NCBI GenBank assembly: GCA_018066285.1
Contig: JAGHRS010000037.1
Location: 1-61,431, forward strand
From: Candidatus Treponema caballi
GTDB taxonomy: Bacteria > Spirochaetota > Spirochaetia > Treponematales > Treponemataceae
Length of the DNA stretch: 61,431 nt
Reading direction: 5' to 3'
Numbering within the stretch: the first letter of the stretch is position 1; each line of letters starts with the position of its first letter. The translations under genes were made by a program, and so were the position numbers. The notes beneath the pieces were generated by a model. That model saw nothing but the letters and a program-made list of their open reading frames with translations, had not been told where the DNA came from and ran no database searches. This document shows, piece by piece, positions 47,403-57,281 of the stretch.

Positions 47403-47437
47403 GGGAGGTATCCAGCGGGATATCTCCCCTTTTTTTA
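47403..47437 (+). terminator. Intercistronic hairpin between tsf and frr
   Basis: GGGAGGTATCC / GGGATATCTCCC (one mismatch and bulge) followed by TTTTTTT. Probably lowers transcription from the S2-Ts pair into the downstream genes. Confidence 0.7.
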
Positions 47438-47457
47438 TATCTAAATTGGAGGATTCC

Positions 47458-48012
47458 ATGTCAGAAACACAGACAGCATGCGTTGATCGCATGAAGAAAA
47501 GCGTAGAAGCACTCAAGGAAGAGTTCAAGACAATCAGAACCGGCCGCGCTTCAACAGCTCTTTTCGACAAGGTTCGCGTTGACTATTACGGTGACAAGTC
47601 TCCGCTTAGTCAGGTAGCAACAATTTCTATCCCAGAAGCCCGTCTGGTTGTCATTCAGCCATGGGATAAGAACCTCATCAAGGAAATTGAGAAGGCCATC
47701 GTTACTTCAGACCTCGGCCTCAACCCTTCAAACGACGGAAAGGTCATCCGCATTCAGATTCCGCCGTTAACAGCAGACCGCCGCAAGGAACTGTGCAAGC
47801 AGGCAAAGAACATTGCTGAAACAAGCCGTGTTGCCATCCGCAACATCCGCCGCGACGGAAACGAAGATCTTAAGAAGCTCCAGAAAGGTGGAGAACTTAC
47901 AGAAGATCAGCTCAAGACAGAATCAGACGAGCTCCAGAAGTCCACAGATTCTTTCATCGCTGAAATCAACAAGATTTACGACGAGAAAGAAAAGGAAATA
48001 ATGGAAGGCTGA
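47458..48012 (+). CDS. frr: Ribosome recycling factor
   Basis: 184 aa from ATG 47458 after GGAGGATTCC. With EF-G it splits post-termination ribosomes. RTGRASTALFDKVRVDYYG and the IRIQIPPLTADRRKELCKQA block are canonical. The frame stays open to 47395, but that part codes for the hairpin region. Stop overlaps uppS by one base. Confidence 0.97.
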   Translation: MSETQTACVDRMKKSVEALKEEFKTIRTGRASTALFDKVRVDYYGDKSPLSQVATISIPEARLVVIQPWDKNLIKEIEKAIVTSDLGLNPSNDGKVIRIQIPPLTADRRKELCKQAKNIAETSRVAIRNIRRDGNEDLKKLQKGGELTEDQLKTESDELQKSTDSFIAEINKIYDEKEKEIMEG

Positions 48013-48752
48013 TGGCTGACGCTGTCATTATTAAAGGCGCTGTTCCCACTCATGTTGGCATCATCATGGACGGGAACGGCCGCTGGGCCAAACAGAAAAA
48101 TCTTCCCCGTACAGCCGGTCACAAAGCCGGTGTAGATACCGCCCGTGAAATAATGCTCGCTGCAGCTGACATGGGCATCAAATACCTTACCCTTTATACT
48201 TTTTCAACAGAAAACTGGTCACGACCGGCAGCCGAAGTAAACTACCTCATGGAGCTGCTCAGCCTTCATCTTAAAACTGAAAAAGCCTTTTACCGGAAAA
48301 ACGGCATCCGCCTGCTTCACCTGGGCGACATTACGCGTCTTTCTCCGGAATTACAGAAAGATATTCACGCTGTCATTGAAGACAGTAAAGATAACACTCG
48401 ACTGAACTTAGTGCTCGCAATCAATTACGGCGGGCGCGATGAAATAAACCGTGCCATCAGCAAAATGATGGCAGAAAAGGCGCAGAACAGCGCACCAGAC
48501 GCATCCGCAGACAACTTACAGAACAATCTTTCATCTTACTTTGATGTACCAGAACTGCCTGATGCTGACCTCATTATCCGAACAGGCGGAGAAAAACGGC
48601 TGAGCAACTTCCTTTTATGGCAGTCTGCCTATGCTGAGCTTGAATTTATTGATACTTTATGGCCGGATTTTAACACAGAATGCTTTAAAAAGTGTATACT
48701 TGAATATGAGAAACGTAACAGACGTTTTGGCGGGTTAAACGATAATGAATAA
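48012..48752 (+). CDS. uppS: Undecaprenyl diphosphate synthase
   Basis: 246 aa cis-prenyltransferase making the C55 lipid carrier for cell wall synthesis. HVGIIMDGNGRWAKQ (Asp20 catalytic), TLYTFSTENWSRP and DLIIRTGGEKRLSNFLLWQS are the family motifs. Coupled to frr (TGATG) and overlaps cdsA by 8 bases. Confidence 0.96.
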   Translation: MADAVIIKGAVPTHVGIIMDGNGRWAKQKNLPRTAGHKAGVDTAREIMLAAADMGIKYLTLYTFSTENWSRPAAEVNYLMELLSLHLKTEKAFYRKNGIRLLHLGDITRLSPELQKDIHAVIEDSKDNTRLNLVLAINYGGRDEINRAISKMMAEKAQNSAPDASADNLQNNLSSYFDVPELPDADLIIRTGGEKRLSNFLLWQSAYAELEFIDTLWPDFNTECFKKCILEYEKRNRRFGGLNDNE

Positions 48753-49596
48753 AACAGCAGAGCGATTACTTACATTTTTCATAGGCATTCCGATCGTTTT
48801 AGGTTGTGCAGCCATCACCTGGTGCAGTTATCTGCCGCTTCATATTGCGATACTTATTGCAACAATACTCACTTCTTTTGAGCTTCATGGAATACTTTCA
48901 AAATCCATGTGTACACAGAACAAAGCTCTGACAATCATACTTTCTGCCCTGATTCCCCTTATGACCAGTCTTACTGTCATACTGAATCTTCCATTTGAAA
49001 CTGTAATCATTTCCATGACAACTTCTGTCATGATGGTATTCATTGTAGAAATCTGGGGATATGACCGCACTACCCGCTCATTTGACAAATCACTTCAGCG
49101 CGTCAGTTCTTCGCTTCTCATCGTCATTTACAGCGGCGGCCTCATTTCTTTCATAAGCCGCATGGCCGCTTTTTCAAATGCAAGTGCATTCATCTGCCTG
49201 TTCCTGCTCATCATCTTCGGATGTGATTCCTGCGCATGGTTCTTTGGCGTAACAATGGGAAAAAACAACAAAGGATACGTTGCAGCAAGTCCTAACAAAA
49301 GCATCATGGGCTTTGTCGGCGGATACGTCGGTCCGTTTATATCAATTGCAGTTGCCATCTTCTTTTTCCCTGTATTGAAGACATATCCTCTCTGGAAATT
49401 ATTCGTCCTGGCAATTGCAACCTCAACTTTTGCAATTCTTGGCGATCTTGTTGAATCAGTTCTCAAGCGTTCATCAAATACAAAAGATTCCGGAAACATC
49501 ATTCCAGGACGCGGCGGTCTTCTTGATTCAGTAGATTCCGTTATTTTCTCTGCTCCTGTTTATTATCTTCTGGTAAGAATTCTGCTTGGAATGTAA
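48745..49596 (+). CDS. cdsA: Phosphatidate cytidylyltransferase
   Basis: 283 aa, about eight membrane helices. Makes CDP-diacylglycerol. The CdsA signature is near the C-terminus: LGDLVESVLKRSSNTKDSG then PGRGGLLDSVDS with the conserved Asp pair. Confidence 0.95.
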   Translation: MNKTAERLLTFFIGIPIVLGCAAITWCSYLPLHIAILIATILTSFELHGILSKSMCTQNKALTIILSALIPLMTSLTVILNLPFETVIISMTTSVMMVFIVEIWGYDRTTRSFDKSLQRVSSSLLIVIYSGGLISFISRMAAFSNASAFICLFLLIIFGCDSCAWFFGVTMGKNNKGYVAASPNKSIMGFVGGYVGPFISIAVAIFFFPVLKTYPLWKLFVLAIATSTFAILGDLVESVLKRSSNTKDSGNIIPGRGGLLDSVDSVIFSAPVYYLLVRILLGM

Positions 49597-49598
49597 TT

Positions 49599-50708
49599 AT
49601 GAAAAAAGTCCTTATTCTTGGCGCAACCGGTTCAATTGGAACCAGCGCCCTCAAGATCATCTCCGAATTTCCGGACAAGTTTGAAATATGCGGATTAACC
49701 GCTCACAAAAGCGAAGACGCGCTACTTTCTCTTGCGAAAACATATAACTGCAGCAATTACTGTCTTACCGGGGGCAAAAACGGTGCTGAAGAGCTTTCGC
49801 GCGTCATTGATGCCTCACATGCAGATATAGCGGTAAACGGTATTGCAGGCAGTGCAGGCCTTATGGCTTCTGTTGCCGTTCTTGAACGCGGCATAGACCT
49901 GGCACTCGCAAACAAAGAGACAATCGTCATGGCAAGCCCGCTTGTATACGCCCTTGCAGCAAAAACAGGCGCACGCATCCTTCCTGTTGATTCAGAACAC
50001 TCTGCCGTCTTTACTCTCATTGAGCATTATGGACGCGATGCAGTTTCAAAGATAATCATTACCGCATCAGGCGGCCCGTTCAAAACGCTGACAAAAGAGC
50101 AGCTTAAATCTGTCACCGTAAAGGATGCGCTCAAACACCCAACATGGAACATGGGCAAGAAAATAACGATTGACAGTTCTACACTTGCAAATAAAGGACT
50201 TGAAGTCATTGAAGCATGCCGTCTGTTTCAAGCAAAAACTGATGACGTCATTGTCACTATTCATCCACAGAGTCTCGTTCATTCACTTGTTCAGACTAAA
50301 GATGGCGTCCTATATGCGCAGATTTCTCCGCCAGACATGCAGCATCCAATAATTCAGGCACTGACATGGCCTGAATTTTACCCTAATTCGCTTAAAAAGC
50401 TCGACCTCGCTGCTTCACTCACTGAAAAATGCGAAATGACTTTCTGCGCACCTGACAAAGAGCGTTTCCCCATGCTTGCACACGCATACCGTGCCGCAGC
50501 ATTGAATGGCGGCTACACCATTGCATATAACGCTGCCAATGAAGTGGCTGTAGATTTCTTCGCACGAGGAGCGGCCGGCTTCTATGACATCTCAGATATA
50601 ACTGAGAAAGTGCTTTGTCATGACTGGAGCGCAGAACCCGCTTCCTTTGAAGACGTTCTTGAAATGGATGCGCTTGCCCGTAAACTTGCCCTGGAGGCAG
50701 CTCAGTGA
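49599..50708 (+). CDS. dxr: 1-deoxy-D-xylulose-5-phosphate reductoisomerase
   Basis: 369 aa. Second step of the MEP isoprenoid pathway, NADPH-dependent. LGATGSIGTSALKII is the nucleotide-binding loop; NKETIVMASPLV, PVDSEHSA and HPTWNMGKKITIDSSTL hold the metal and substrate residues. It feeds precursor to uppS in the same operon. Overlaps rseP by 4 bases. Confidence 0.97.
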   Translation: MKKVLILGATGSIGTSALKIISEFPDKFEICGLTAHKSEDALLSLAKTYNCSNYCLTGGKNGAEELSRVIDASHADIAVNGIAGSAGLMASVAVLERGIDLALANKETIVMASPLVYALAAKTGARILPVDSEHSAVFTLIEHYGRDAVSKIIITASGGPFKTLTKEQLKSVTVKDALKHPTWNMGKKITIDSSTLANKGLEVIEACRLFQAKTDDVIVTIHPQSLVHSLVQTKDGVLYAQISPPDMQHPIIQALTWPEFYPNSLKKLDLAASLTEKCEMTFCAPDKERFPMLAHAYRAAALNGGYTIAYNAANEVAVDFFARGAAGFYDISDITEKVLCHDWSAEPASFEDVLEMDALARKLALEAAQ

Positions 50709-52039
50709 CTTTTGTCTACGGCATCATCGGACTTGGATTAATCGTCATCATCCACGAATTCGGCCACTTCTGCGCCTCAAAAATGATGGGCGTCAAGGTT
50801 GAGGCATTTTCTGTCGGTATGGGACCTGTCCTGCTTCATAAAGAAGTACGTGGCGTAGACTGGCGTCTTTCTCTGTTCCCCATTGGCGGCTACTGTGCTA
50901 TGAAAGGAGAAAATGCCTTTCAGGAAGCCCTTGATTCCGGCGCTTCAGAAATACAAGGGGAACCAGACTCATTTTACGGCGTTTCGCCTCTTAAAAGGGC
51001 GTTTATAGCGTTTAACGGGCCTTTTTTCAATGTGATATTCGCATTCGTTGCATTCGTCATCATATCCGCAATCGGCTATTCATATTACACAACAGGCAAC
51101 CGTGTCATCCTTGCAGATGAAATCTATCCGGATATGATTTCCGTTGCTGGTCAGGCAGGACTTAAGACAGGCGATTACATCATATCCATTGATAAACATG
51201 ATACGCCTGATTTTTCAGAGATATCCCAATATGTTTCCCTTCACGCTGATGAAGACATTGTGCTTCATGTTGAGCGTAACGGAGATCTGATTGATATTCC
51301 CGTGCATACGCTTCTTGATACATCAACGGGAGCCGGAAAGATCGGTATTGTAAACTGGGTTGATCCGATTATTGAGACAGTTACAGAAGGAAGCCGTGCA
51401 GCGAAATCAGGCCTTCTTTCAGGAGATACCATCCGCGCCGCAGATGGAGTTCCCGTTCAGAACGTTGCATCACTTTCGCTGGCACTTGCCGATAAAAACG
51501 CCTTCACGCTTACCGTTGAACGAGACGGTAGCTCTTTCGAAGTGGCTCTGGAGCGCGAATCGGAGGATGAGATTCTTGGCGTAGCGTTTCATATAAATCA
51601 CGTACATACAAAAAAATACTCTTTCTTCGGAGCTCTCTGGCAGGGCGTTCTTGAAACCGGAAACATGATTGGTCTGACATTCAAGAGCATCAGTCTTCTC
51701 TTCAAGGGAGTTGATCTTTCCAGTGCAGTTTCTGGACCTGTACGCATTACAAAAATGCTTGGCGAAACGGCAATAGAGGGCTTTACAGCGAGTTTTTCTA
51801 CAGGTGTGATAACTGTACTCAATTTTCTTGCGCTCATCAGCATATCGCTTTTTATTATGAATCTGCTTCCCATTCCGATTCTGGATGGCGGACTTCTTCT
51901 TTTTGCGCTGATTGAGACGTTTTCAGGAAAAAAAATACATCCTAAATTCTTGTATTATGTACAGTTTGTAGGGCTCGCATTCATATTTGTTCTCTTTGGA
52001 ATTGCACTATTCAGCGATATGCGGTATCTTTTTGGATAA
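50705..52039 (+). CDS. rseP: Site-2 protease RseP
   Basis: 444 aa, GTG start overlapping dxr. Intramembrane zinc protease. HEFGH (residues 17-21) in the first helix, two PDZ-type domains (about 125-200 and 215-290), then NLLPIPILDGG with the third metal ligand (Asp about 392). Four membrane helices. Cleaves anti-sigma factors or signal peptide remnants; no anti-sigma gene is in the window. Confidence 0.95.
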   Translation: MTFVYGIIGLGLIVIIHEFGHFCASKMMGVKVEAFSVGMGPVLLHKEVRGVDWRLSLFPIGGYCAMKGENAFQEALDSGASEIQGEPDSFYGVSPLKRAFIAFNGPFFNVIFAFVAFVIISAIGYSYYTTGNRVILADEIYPDMISVAGQAGLKTGDYIISIDKHDTPDFSEISQYVSLHADEDIVLHVERNGDLIDIPVHTLLDTSTGAGKIGIVNWVDPIIETVTEGSRAAKSGLLSGDTIRAADGVPVQNVASLSLALADKNAFTLTVERDGSSFEVALERESEDEILGVAFHINHVHTKKYSFFGALWQGVLETGNMIGLTFKSISLLFKGVDLSSAVSGPVRITKMLGETAIEGFTASFSTGVITVLNFLALISISLFIMNLLPIPILDGGLLLFALIETFSGKKIHPKFLYYVQFVGLAFIFVLFGIALFSDMRYLFG

Positions 52040-52049
52040 CAGAGGATTT

Positions 52050-53954
52050 ATGAAAAAATTATTTACAATACTTGCAATCATTCTTTGTATTTTTACGGTT
52101 TCTGCTCAATCCTTCATTTCAACACAGCCTCATTCCGGAAGGATAAACGCTTCTGCCGTATCCAATGATGCCCTTTTCACCGCAGGTGACGATGGCTTTG
52201 TAATCAAATGGACTTATGACGGCACAGGAGAACGCTATCAGGTTTCTGACCTTGAAGTTAAGATGATAGCTGTAAGTCCAAATGGAAATGATATTGCAAT
52301 CTATGAGACTGACGGATATTCAATCAACCGCATTTCAGTATGGAACTGGAAGTCAAAAACCCGTAAATTCAATCCTAAACGTCTTTCTGATACAATTACT
52401 TCGCTTGCATATTCAGAAAAAGGAACATTCATTATTGTTGGAACTTCCTCTGTTTCTGGAGCTGTATTCATAAATGCAACTTCTGGTTCCTTAATGAACA
52501 AACAGTCTTCTCCTGCAACTATGGTCACCCTTGCATGTACAAGTGCAACAGAAAAAAGCAGTTTCATGTATACGCAGCTGGGAGATATCGTATATACCAA
52601 TCTTCAGACAGGAGCAAACAAACAGACTGTTACTGTTGATTCAAACCTTTCACAGCCGCTTCTTTTCCATAACGACATTTTCTTTGCCGGTGTAAAAGAT
52701 AATTATATCTATATATATCATGCAGTTACAGGAGACCAACTGGCACGGATTCCAGCAAAGAAGCCAATTCTTGCCTCTTCAAGAGAAGACACAAATCTTT
52801 ATTATGTTGAAGAAAATGGAAGGAACTACTCGCTCAAGGTAATTGAAACTGATGGTGTCCACGTTTTTTCAACACCCGTGCAGATTTCCACTTTCAGCAT
52901 CGATCAGCGGCCATCCCTCCTGAATGTTCTTAAAGCTCAGGATTTTGTCTATGGTATCTGTTCTGACGGTTCTGTTCATATGATGTCCTGCGAAAGTCAG
53001 ACGGGAACAGTTGCGATGACACCAGTTTCACGTCAGGTATTTTCAAAAATCAATGACATCGCGTCCCGTAATGATCTGTTCTATTTTCTTACCGATGACA
53101 GTGTCTTTACTTCAGGATTTGATGATCAGACCGTTCAATATGTAACACAGAACAATGGCTCTGGCAACATCATCCCTGTTGATGAAGGAGTCATTCTCTG
53201 GACTCAGTATACGACAAAGCAGATTATCCTGAAATCCGCCGCAAGTACAAAAATGATTTATAAACCGACAGGCGTCATTCAGAGCATACACTACGTTTCT
53301 GCATCTGACAGCAATAATCAGGAAAATGCCATTCTTATTGTTGAGGGAAACAGCACTGTCAAACTCATTTCTCTTGATTCTTGTGAAACAACTACGCTCT
53401 ATACCGGTTCAGGAGTTCAGGATGCACTTCTTACTTCAGACCGTGATCTGTATGTTGCAAAAACATCTGCAACAAATCCTCCGACAGCTCTTGTTCACGT
53501 TGATGTCGTTACAAAGGAAACTGTTTCTCTTCCAGTAAACGGAAGTGTTATGTACTCTCTTTCTGCAAGCTCCGGAAACAATACTATTTATGGTGTCAAC
53601 ATTATTACAGGAAACACTGTTAAAACAGACATATTCTCGTTCAATACATCCTCAAAGACGTACAGAACACTCATGTATTGGTCAGACGAAGACACATCTG
53701 CCTTTACATACTATTTCAATGGAAAAATCGTTACCAATATTGGACATACTCAGTTGCGTTCAAGAAATGCATCATCATCTACAGAAATCCAGTATAACCG
53801 CGTCTCAGCCCTTCCTGTCAAAGTCTGTGCAAATTCTGATTACCTTCTTTCACTTAATAAAGATGGAAGCATTTCATGGTTCTCAACGACAAACAACCGC
53901 CATTTCAAGGATGCTTTCCTTTCAATCGATAATTCCACCTGGATTGAAAACTGA
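52050..53954 (+). CDS. Exported beta-propeller (WD40-like) protein
   Basis: 634 aa from ATG 52050 after AGAGGATTT. Signal peptide KKLFTILAIILCIFTVSA. The rest is beta-repeat sequence with WD40-like stretches (ALFTAGDDGFVIKWTYDG, MIAVSPNGNDIAIYETDG, YLLSLNKDGSISWFST), probably one or two propellers. It follows rseP by 10 bases and is probably co-transcribed. A periplasmic binding role is likely; partner unknown. Confidence 0.8.
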   Translation: MKKLFTILAIILCIFTVSAQSFISTQPHSGRINASAVSNDALFTAGDDGFVIKWTYDGTGERYQVSDLEVKMIAVSPNGNDIAIYETDGYSINRISVWNWKSKTRKFNPKRLSDTITSLAYSEKGTFIIVGTSSVSGAVFINATSGSLMNKQSSPATMVTLACTSATEKSSFMYTQLGDIVYTNLQTGANKQTVTVDSNLSQPLLFHNDIFFAGVKDNYIYIYHAVTGDQLARIPAKKPILASSREDTNLYYVEENGRNYSLKVIETDGVHVFSTPVQISTFSIDQRPSLLNVLKAQDFVYGICSDGSVHMMSCESQTGTVAMTPVSRQVFSKINDIASRNDLFYFLTDDSVFTSGFDDQTVQYVTQNNGSGNIIPVDEGVILWTQYTTKQIILKSAASTKMIYKPTGVIQSIHYVSASDSNNQENAILIVEGNSTVKLISLDSCETTTLYTGSGVQDALLTSDRDLYVAKTSATNPPTALVHVDVVTKETVSLPVNGSVMYSLSASSGNNTIYGVNIITGNTVKTDIFSFNTSSKTYRTLMYWSDEDTSAFTYYFNGKIVTNIGHTQLRSRNASSSTEIQYNRVSALPVKVCANSDYLLSLNKDGSISWFSTTNNRHFKDAFLSIDNSTWIEN

Positions 53955-53985
53955 TAACAGACAGTTGCATATTTGCTTTATAAAC

Positions 53986-54017
53986 AAAAAAAACAGCCTG
54001 CAAAGGCTGTTTTTTTT
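53986..54017. terminator. Bidirectional terminator between the propeller gene and dnaB
   Basis: A-run, ACAGCC-TGCAA-AGGCTGT, T-run. Serves both convergent genes. Confidence 0.88.
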
Positions 54018-55341
54018 AGCTTTCGTGAGCTTTATTCTCAAACTTCGTGTACATCGGAAGATATGCAAGCTCAACTGTTCCGATTGGACCGTTACGCTGT
54101 TTAGCAAGAATGAGCTGAGTATCGATTACATCAGGTGATTTTCCATCTTTACTCTGCTCGCGTTCACGATGCAGGAACATGATGACGTCAGCGTCCTGTT
54201 CAATGGAGCCTGATTCACGAAGGTCGGCAAGCGTCGGAGCCCTTTGTTCGGCATCGCGCTTTACCTGGGAAAGAACGACAACCGGAACTTCAAGCTCACG
54301 GGCAAGACTCTTCAGTGAGCGCGAAATCTCTGCAATCTGCTCGTGGCGCGGAATCAGTGTATTTTCACTCTGGATGAGCGTAATGTAGTCAATGAAAATG
54401 ATCTGCACGTTGTACTGCAGCTTGAACCGCCGCGCCATAGCACGAAGGTCAAGGAGCTTCATGTTAGGTGTATCAACAATGTACAGCGGTGCGTCATAAA
54501 TGCGTCCTGCGGCATCCTGAAGCTGCTGCAGGTTCGCCATATTCAGACGGCCCGTGCGTATATTCTGTGATGAAAGGCGTGCTTCCTGCGCGAGGAGACG
54601 CATCATCAGCTGTGTATCTGACATTTCAAGCGAGAAGAACGCAGTCGGTATTTTCTTTTCGATGGCGGTAAACTGTGCCATAGACATTGCAAGAGCCGTT
54701 TTTCCGATTGAAGGACGCGCTCCGACAATGATGAGTTCTGAAGGATGGAAGCCCGATGTCAAAAGATCAAGGTCAACAAGTCCTGACGGAATGCCGTTCA
54801 GGTCGCTCTTGTCTTTCACGAGCTTCTGGATGATGCCCAGTGCGCGCGGAATCTCGTCGTGCATTGTCTTCACGCCATGTGTCTGCTTTGAATCAGTCAG
54901 TTCAAAAATGCGTTTCTGGGCTTCCTCAAGGGCCGCGCGGCTGTCGATTGTGTCATCATGGGCTTCCTGCACAATCTCACCGGACACTTTTATAAGCTCA
55001 CGGCGGATGAAATTGTCGAACACAATCTGCGCGTAATATTCAACGTTTGCGCTTGTAGGAACTGTATCTGTAAGGGATGAAATATATGCGACGCCGCCAG
55101 CTGCTTCAAGCTGACCGGTCTGACGGAGTTTGTCCTGCAGTGTAAGCAGGTCTCCTCTCGTACCATCATTGTATAACGCAAGGATGGCTTCAAATATTTT
55201 CTGATTCTGTGGGGAATAAAAGCGTTCAGGACGCAGCAGTGCGATAACCGTACCAACTGCGTCCCAGTCCAGGAGTAAAGCTCCTAACGTGGCCTGTTCG
55301 GCGTCTAAATCGTGTGGCGGAACTTTATCCTTTAATGACAC
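54016..55341 (-). CDS. dnaB: Replicative DNA helicase
   Basis: 441 aa hexameric 5'-3' helicase. N-terminal domain (1-110, LDAEQATLGALLLD), linker, RecA-like domain with Walker A GARPSIGKTALA, Walker B IIFIDYITLI, and the DLRESGSIEQDADVI block. No intein. Directly abuts rplI; its ribosome site lies inside rplI. Confidence 0.97.
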   Translation of the reverse strand: MSLKDKVPPHDLDAEQATLGALLLDWDAVGTVIALLRPERFYSPQNQKIFEAILALYNDGTRGDLLTLQDKLRQTGQLEAAGGVAYISSLTDTVPTSANVEYYAQIVFDNFIRRELIKVSGEIVQEAHDDTIDSRAALEEAQKRIFELTDSKQTHGVKTMHDEIPRALGIIQKLVKDKSDLNGIPSGLVDLDLLTSGFHPSELIIVGARPSIGKTALAMSMAQFTAIEKKIPTAFFSLEMSDTQLMMRLLAQEARLSSQNIRTGRLNMANLQQLQDAAGRIYDAPLYIVDTPNMKLLDLRAMARRFKLQYNVQIIFIDYITLIQSENTLIPRHEQIAEISRSLKSLARELEVPVVVLSQVKRDAEQRAPTLADLRESGSIEQDADVIMFLHREREQSKDGKSPDVIDTQLILAKQRNGPIGTVELAYLPMYTKFENKAHES

Positions 55342-55899
55342 TTACTCAGCCTTTTCCTCAGCTGGAGCTGCTTCTTCAGCAGGTGCTTCAGCTACTGGTG
55401 TCTCAGCTGCTTTTTCTTCAGCTTTCTTAGCTGCTTCTTCAGGCTTCTTGTCTTCCTGTGGCTTTACTTCGATGATGATCTCAGCAGAAGCAGTCTCATA
55501 CAGGTGGACAGTTGCCTTGAACTTACCGACTGACTTGATTGCAGCGCCGTTGATTTCAATCTTCTTGCGCTCAATGTCAAATCCGTCCTTTGCAAGTGCA
55601 TCTGCAATTGTCTGTGTTGTAACAGCACCGTAGAGCTTGCCGTTCTGGCCTGCTGGCATAACAACAACGATTTCGTGTGCATCGAGCTTCTCTTTGAGAG
55701 ATGCAGCATCATTGCGCTTTGCAGCCTTGCGTGCTTCAATTTCTTCCTTCTTTGACTCGAAGTAAGCTACTGTTGCATCATAGTAAGGAACAGCGAGGTT
55801 TCTTGGGAAAAGATAGTTGCGTGCATAACCGTTTGCAACAATCTTTACATCACCGTATTCACCGAGGTGTTTGATGTCTTCATTAAGAATAACTTTCAT
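55342..55899 (-). CDS. rplI: Ribosomal protein L9, with acidic tail
   Basis: 185 aa. MKVILNEDIKHLGEYGDVKI is the L9 signature with NLAVPY in the linker. The last 40 residues are an Ala/Glu/Pro tail (AAEEAAPAEEKAE-like) beyond the normal 150-residue length. Such tails are seen on several r-proteins here (S2 too). Confidence 0.95.
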   Translation of the reverse strand: MKVILNEDIKHLGEYGDVKIVANGYARNYLFPRNLAVPYYDATVAYFESKKEEIEARKAAKRNDAASLKEKLDAHEIVVVMPAGQNGKLYGAVTTQTIADALAKDGFDIERKKIEINGAAIKSVGKFKATVHLYETASAEIIIEVKPQEDKKPEEAAKKAEEKAAETPVAEAPAEEAAPAEEKAE

Positions 55900-55988
55900 A
55901 GTACTAGCTCCAGTTGCAGCGTTTGCTGCAGATTATTTTAGGTGCGTACCCGGAGTATGGGCAGCCCTTACATCCGTCTAAAAACGGA

Positions 55989-56300
55989 TTACTCTGTTAC
56001 GAATGGCAGAAGGCAGATAGCGCGTGCTCTCTTGATCTCAAGAGCAAGCTGGCGCTGGTGCTTTGCACATGTACCAGTAATGCGGCGTGGAAGGATCTTA
56101 CCGCGCTCTGTTGTGTAGCGGCGAAGACCATCTGCGTCCTTGTAGTCAATCTTTGCTTTCTGAGCGCAGAAGCGGCATACCTTCTTGCGGAAGAATGTCT
56201 TTCCCTTTGCGCGTGGTGCACGTTCGTCAGCGTCGCGGATTACATCCTGCATCTGAACATCTGGTGTAGTATCGATATCTTTTGTGATTTCGTCTGACAT
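55989..56300 (-). CDS. rpsR: Ribosomal protein S18
   Basis: 103 aa, with a 35-residue acidic N-terminal extension before the S18 core [10 protein letters not shown]...[18 protein letters not shown] and [11 protein letters not shown]. The four Cys (CRFC and later Cys) may bind zinc. Twelve bases after ssb. Confidence 0.96.
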   Translation of the reverse strand: MSDEITKDIDTTPDVQMQDVIRDADERAPRAKGKTFFRKKVCRFCAQKAKIDYKDADGLRRYTTERGKILPRRITGTCAKHQRQLALEIKRARAICLLPFVTE

Positions 56301-56312
56301 TAGTTTGTCTCC

Positions 56313-56810
56313 TTAAAATGGAATGTCTTCCGGGAATCCGGAATCACCGCCGTAGGACGGACCTGGATTGTAGGTATTCTGCGGTGCAGCACCTGCATTC
56401 TGTCTCGGCTGATAGGAACTTCTCTGTGAACTCTGGCCAGCAGTATTCTGATTGTACCCCCCGGCGTTTCCGCCGCTACTGCCTGTATTTCCACCAACTA
56501 ACTGAATGTTGTTGGCAACAATCACGACTTTGCTTCTGGACTGGCCGTCCTGTTCCCATCTGTCCTGGCGTAATTCCCCGTCAATAGCAACCTGCTTTCC
56601 CTTGACGAGGTACGGTTTGAGGTTTTCAGCAGACTTACCGAATACGGTAATGTCAAAGAAGTTAGCTTCCTCAACCCACTGATCACCCTGTTTTCTGCTC
56701 CGGTTAACAGCTACTGAAAAACTAGCTATCGGATAGCCGTTGTTGTTGTACTTCAAATCGGCATCACGAGTAAGTCTTCCTATAAGAATCACATGGTTCA
56801 AATCATTCAT
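56313..56810 (-). CDS. ssb: Single-stranded DNA-binding protein
   Basis: 165 aa. OB fold (1-108: NHVILIGRLTRDADLKY, FFDITVFGKSAENLKPYLVK), a Gly/Asn/Gln-rich linker, and the protein-interaction tip ending EDIPF. Lies between rpsF and rpsR, the common bacterial order. Confidence 0.97.
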   Translation of the reverse strand: MNDLNHVILIGRLTRDADLKYNNNGYPIASFSVAVNRSRKQGDQWVEEANFFDITVFGKSAENLKPYLVKGKQVAIDGELRQDRWEQDGQSRSKVVIVANNIQLVGGNTGSSGGNAGGYNQNTAGQSSQRSSYQPRQNAGAAPQNTYNPGPSYGGDSGFPEDIPF

Positions 56811-56835
56811 AGCTGCCCTCCTGAGTTTTAAATGG

Positions 56836-57117
56836 TTACTCGTCTACACGGACAAACAGGAACTTGAGAAGATCCTTCTGAAGCTTGAACTGTCTGTCAA
56901 TTTCGATGACTTTTGCTGGATTTACCTTGATGTTGAACAGAACGAAACGGCCCTTATTGCGTTTCTTAACATCATACCACAGATCGCGGTCTCCGTACGG
57001 TTCTTCGCTTTCAATCTCTGCACCAAATTCGCCGAGAGTAGCGCGAACAGCGTCCTGAGCTGCCTTTGACAGATCTTCCTCGATTGGGAAGATTGCCATT
57101 AATTCATACTTTCTCAT
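56836..57117 (-). CDS. rpsF: Ribosomal protein S6
   Basis: 93 aa. MRKYELMAIFPIEEDLSKAA, YGDRDLWYDVKKRNKGRFVL are the S6 pattern. First gene of the rpsF-ssb-rpsR-rplI-dnaB operon; AAGGAG ribosome site. Confidence 0.96.
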   Translation of the reverse strand: MRKYELMAIFPIEEDLSKAAQDAVRATLGEFGAEIESEEPYGDRDLWYDVKKRNKGRFVLFNIKVNPAKVIEIDRQFKLQKDLLKFLFVRVDE

Positions 57118-57141
57118 GTCAACTCCTTATGGTCGTATGGA

Positions 57142-57157
57142 GGCATCAAAAGATGCC
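57142..57157 (-). promoter_or_regulatory. Leader hairpin of rpsF
   Basis: GGCATC-TTTT-GATGCC in the 5' leader between promoter and ribosome site, preceded by CCCCTTGGGG. S6:S18 binds an RNA hairpin in the rpsF leader of many bacteria; the defining bulge was not identified here. Confidence 0.45.
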
Positions 57158-57171
57158 CCAAGGGGTAGTTC

Positions 57172-57200
57172 ATAATAGCAGAAACGGAAAAAAACTTCAA
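57172..57200 (-). promoter_or_regulatory. Promoter of the rpsF operon
   Basis: Minus strand TTGAAG (57195-57200), 17 bases, TATTAT (57172-57177). Confidence 0.75.
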
Positions 57201-57281
57201 CCATTTCTGAACATATCCATATTCAGAATATACTGCTTTTTATATCTATCCGCACAGTCTTTTTTTCACTATACTAGTAAT

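Noticed and set aside
54016-55341. Intein in DnaB
   Set aside because: The Walker A region and all helicase motifs are continuous at normal length.
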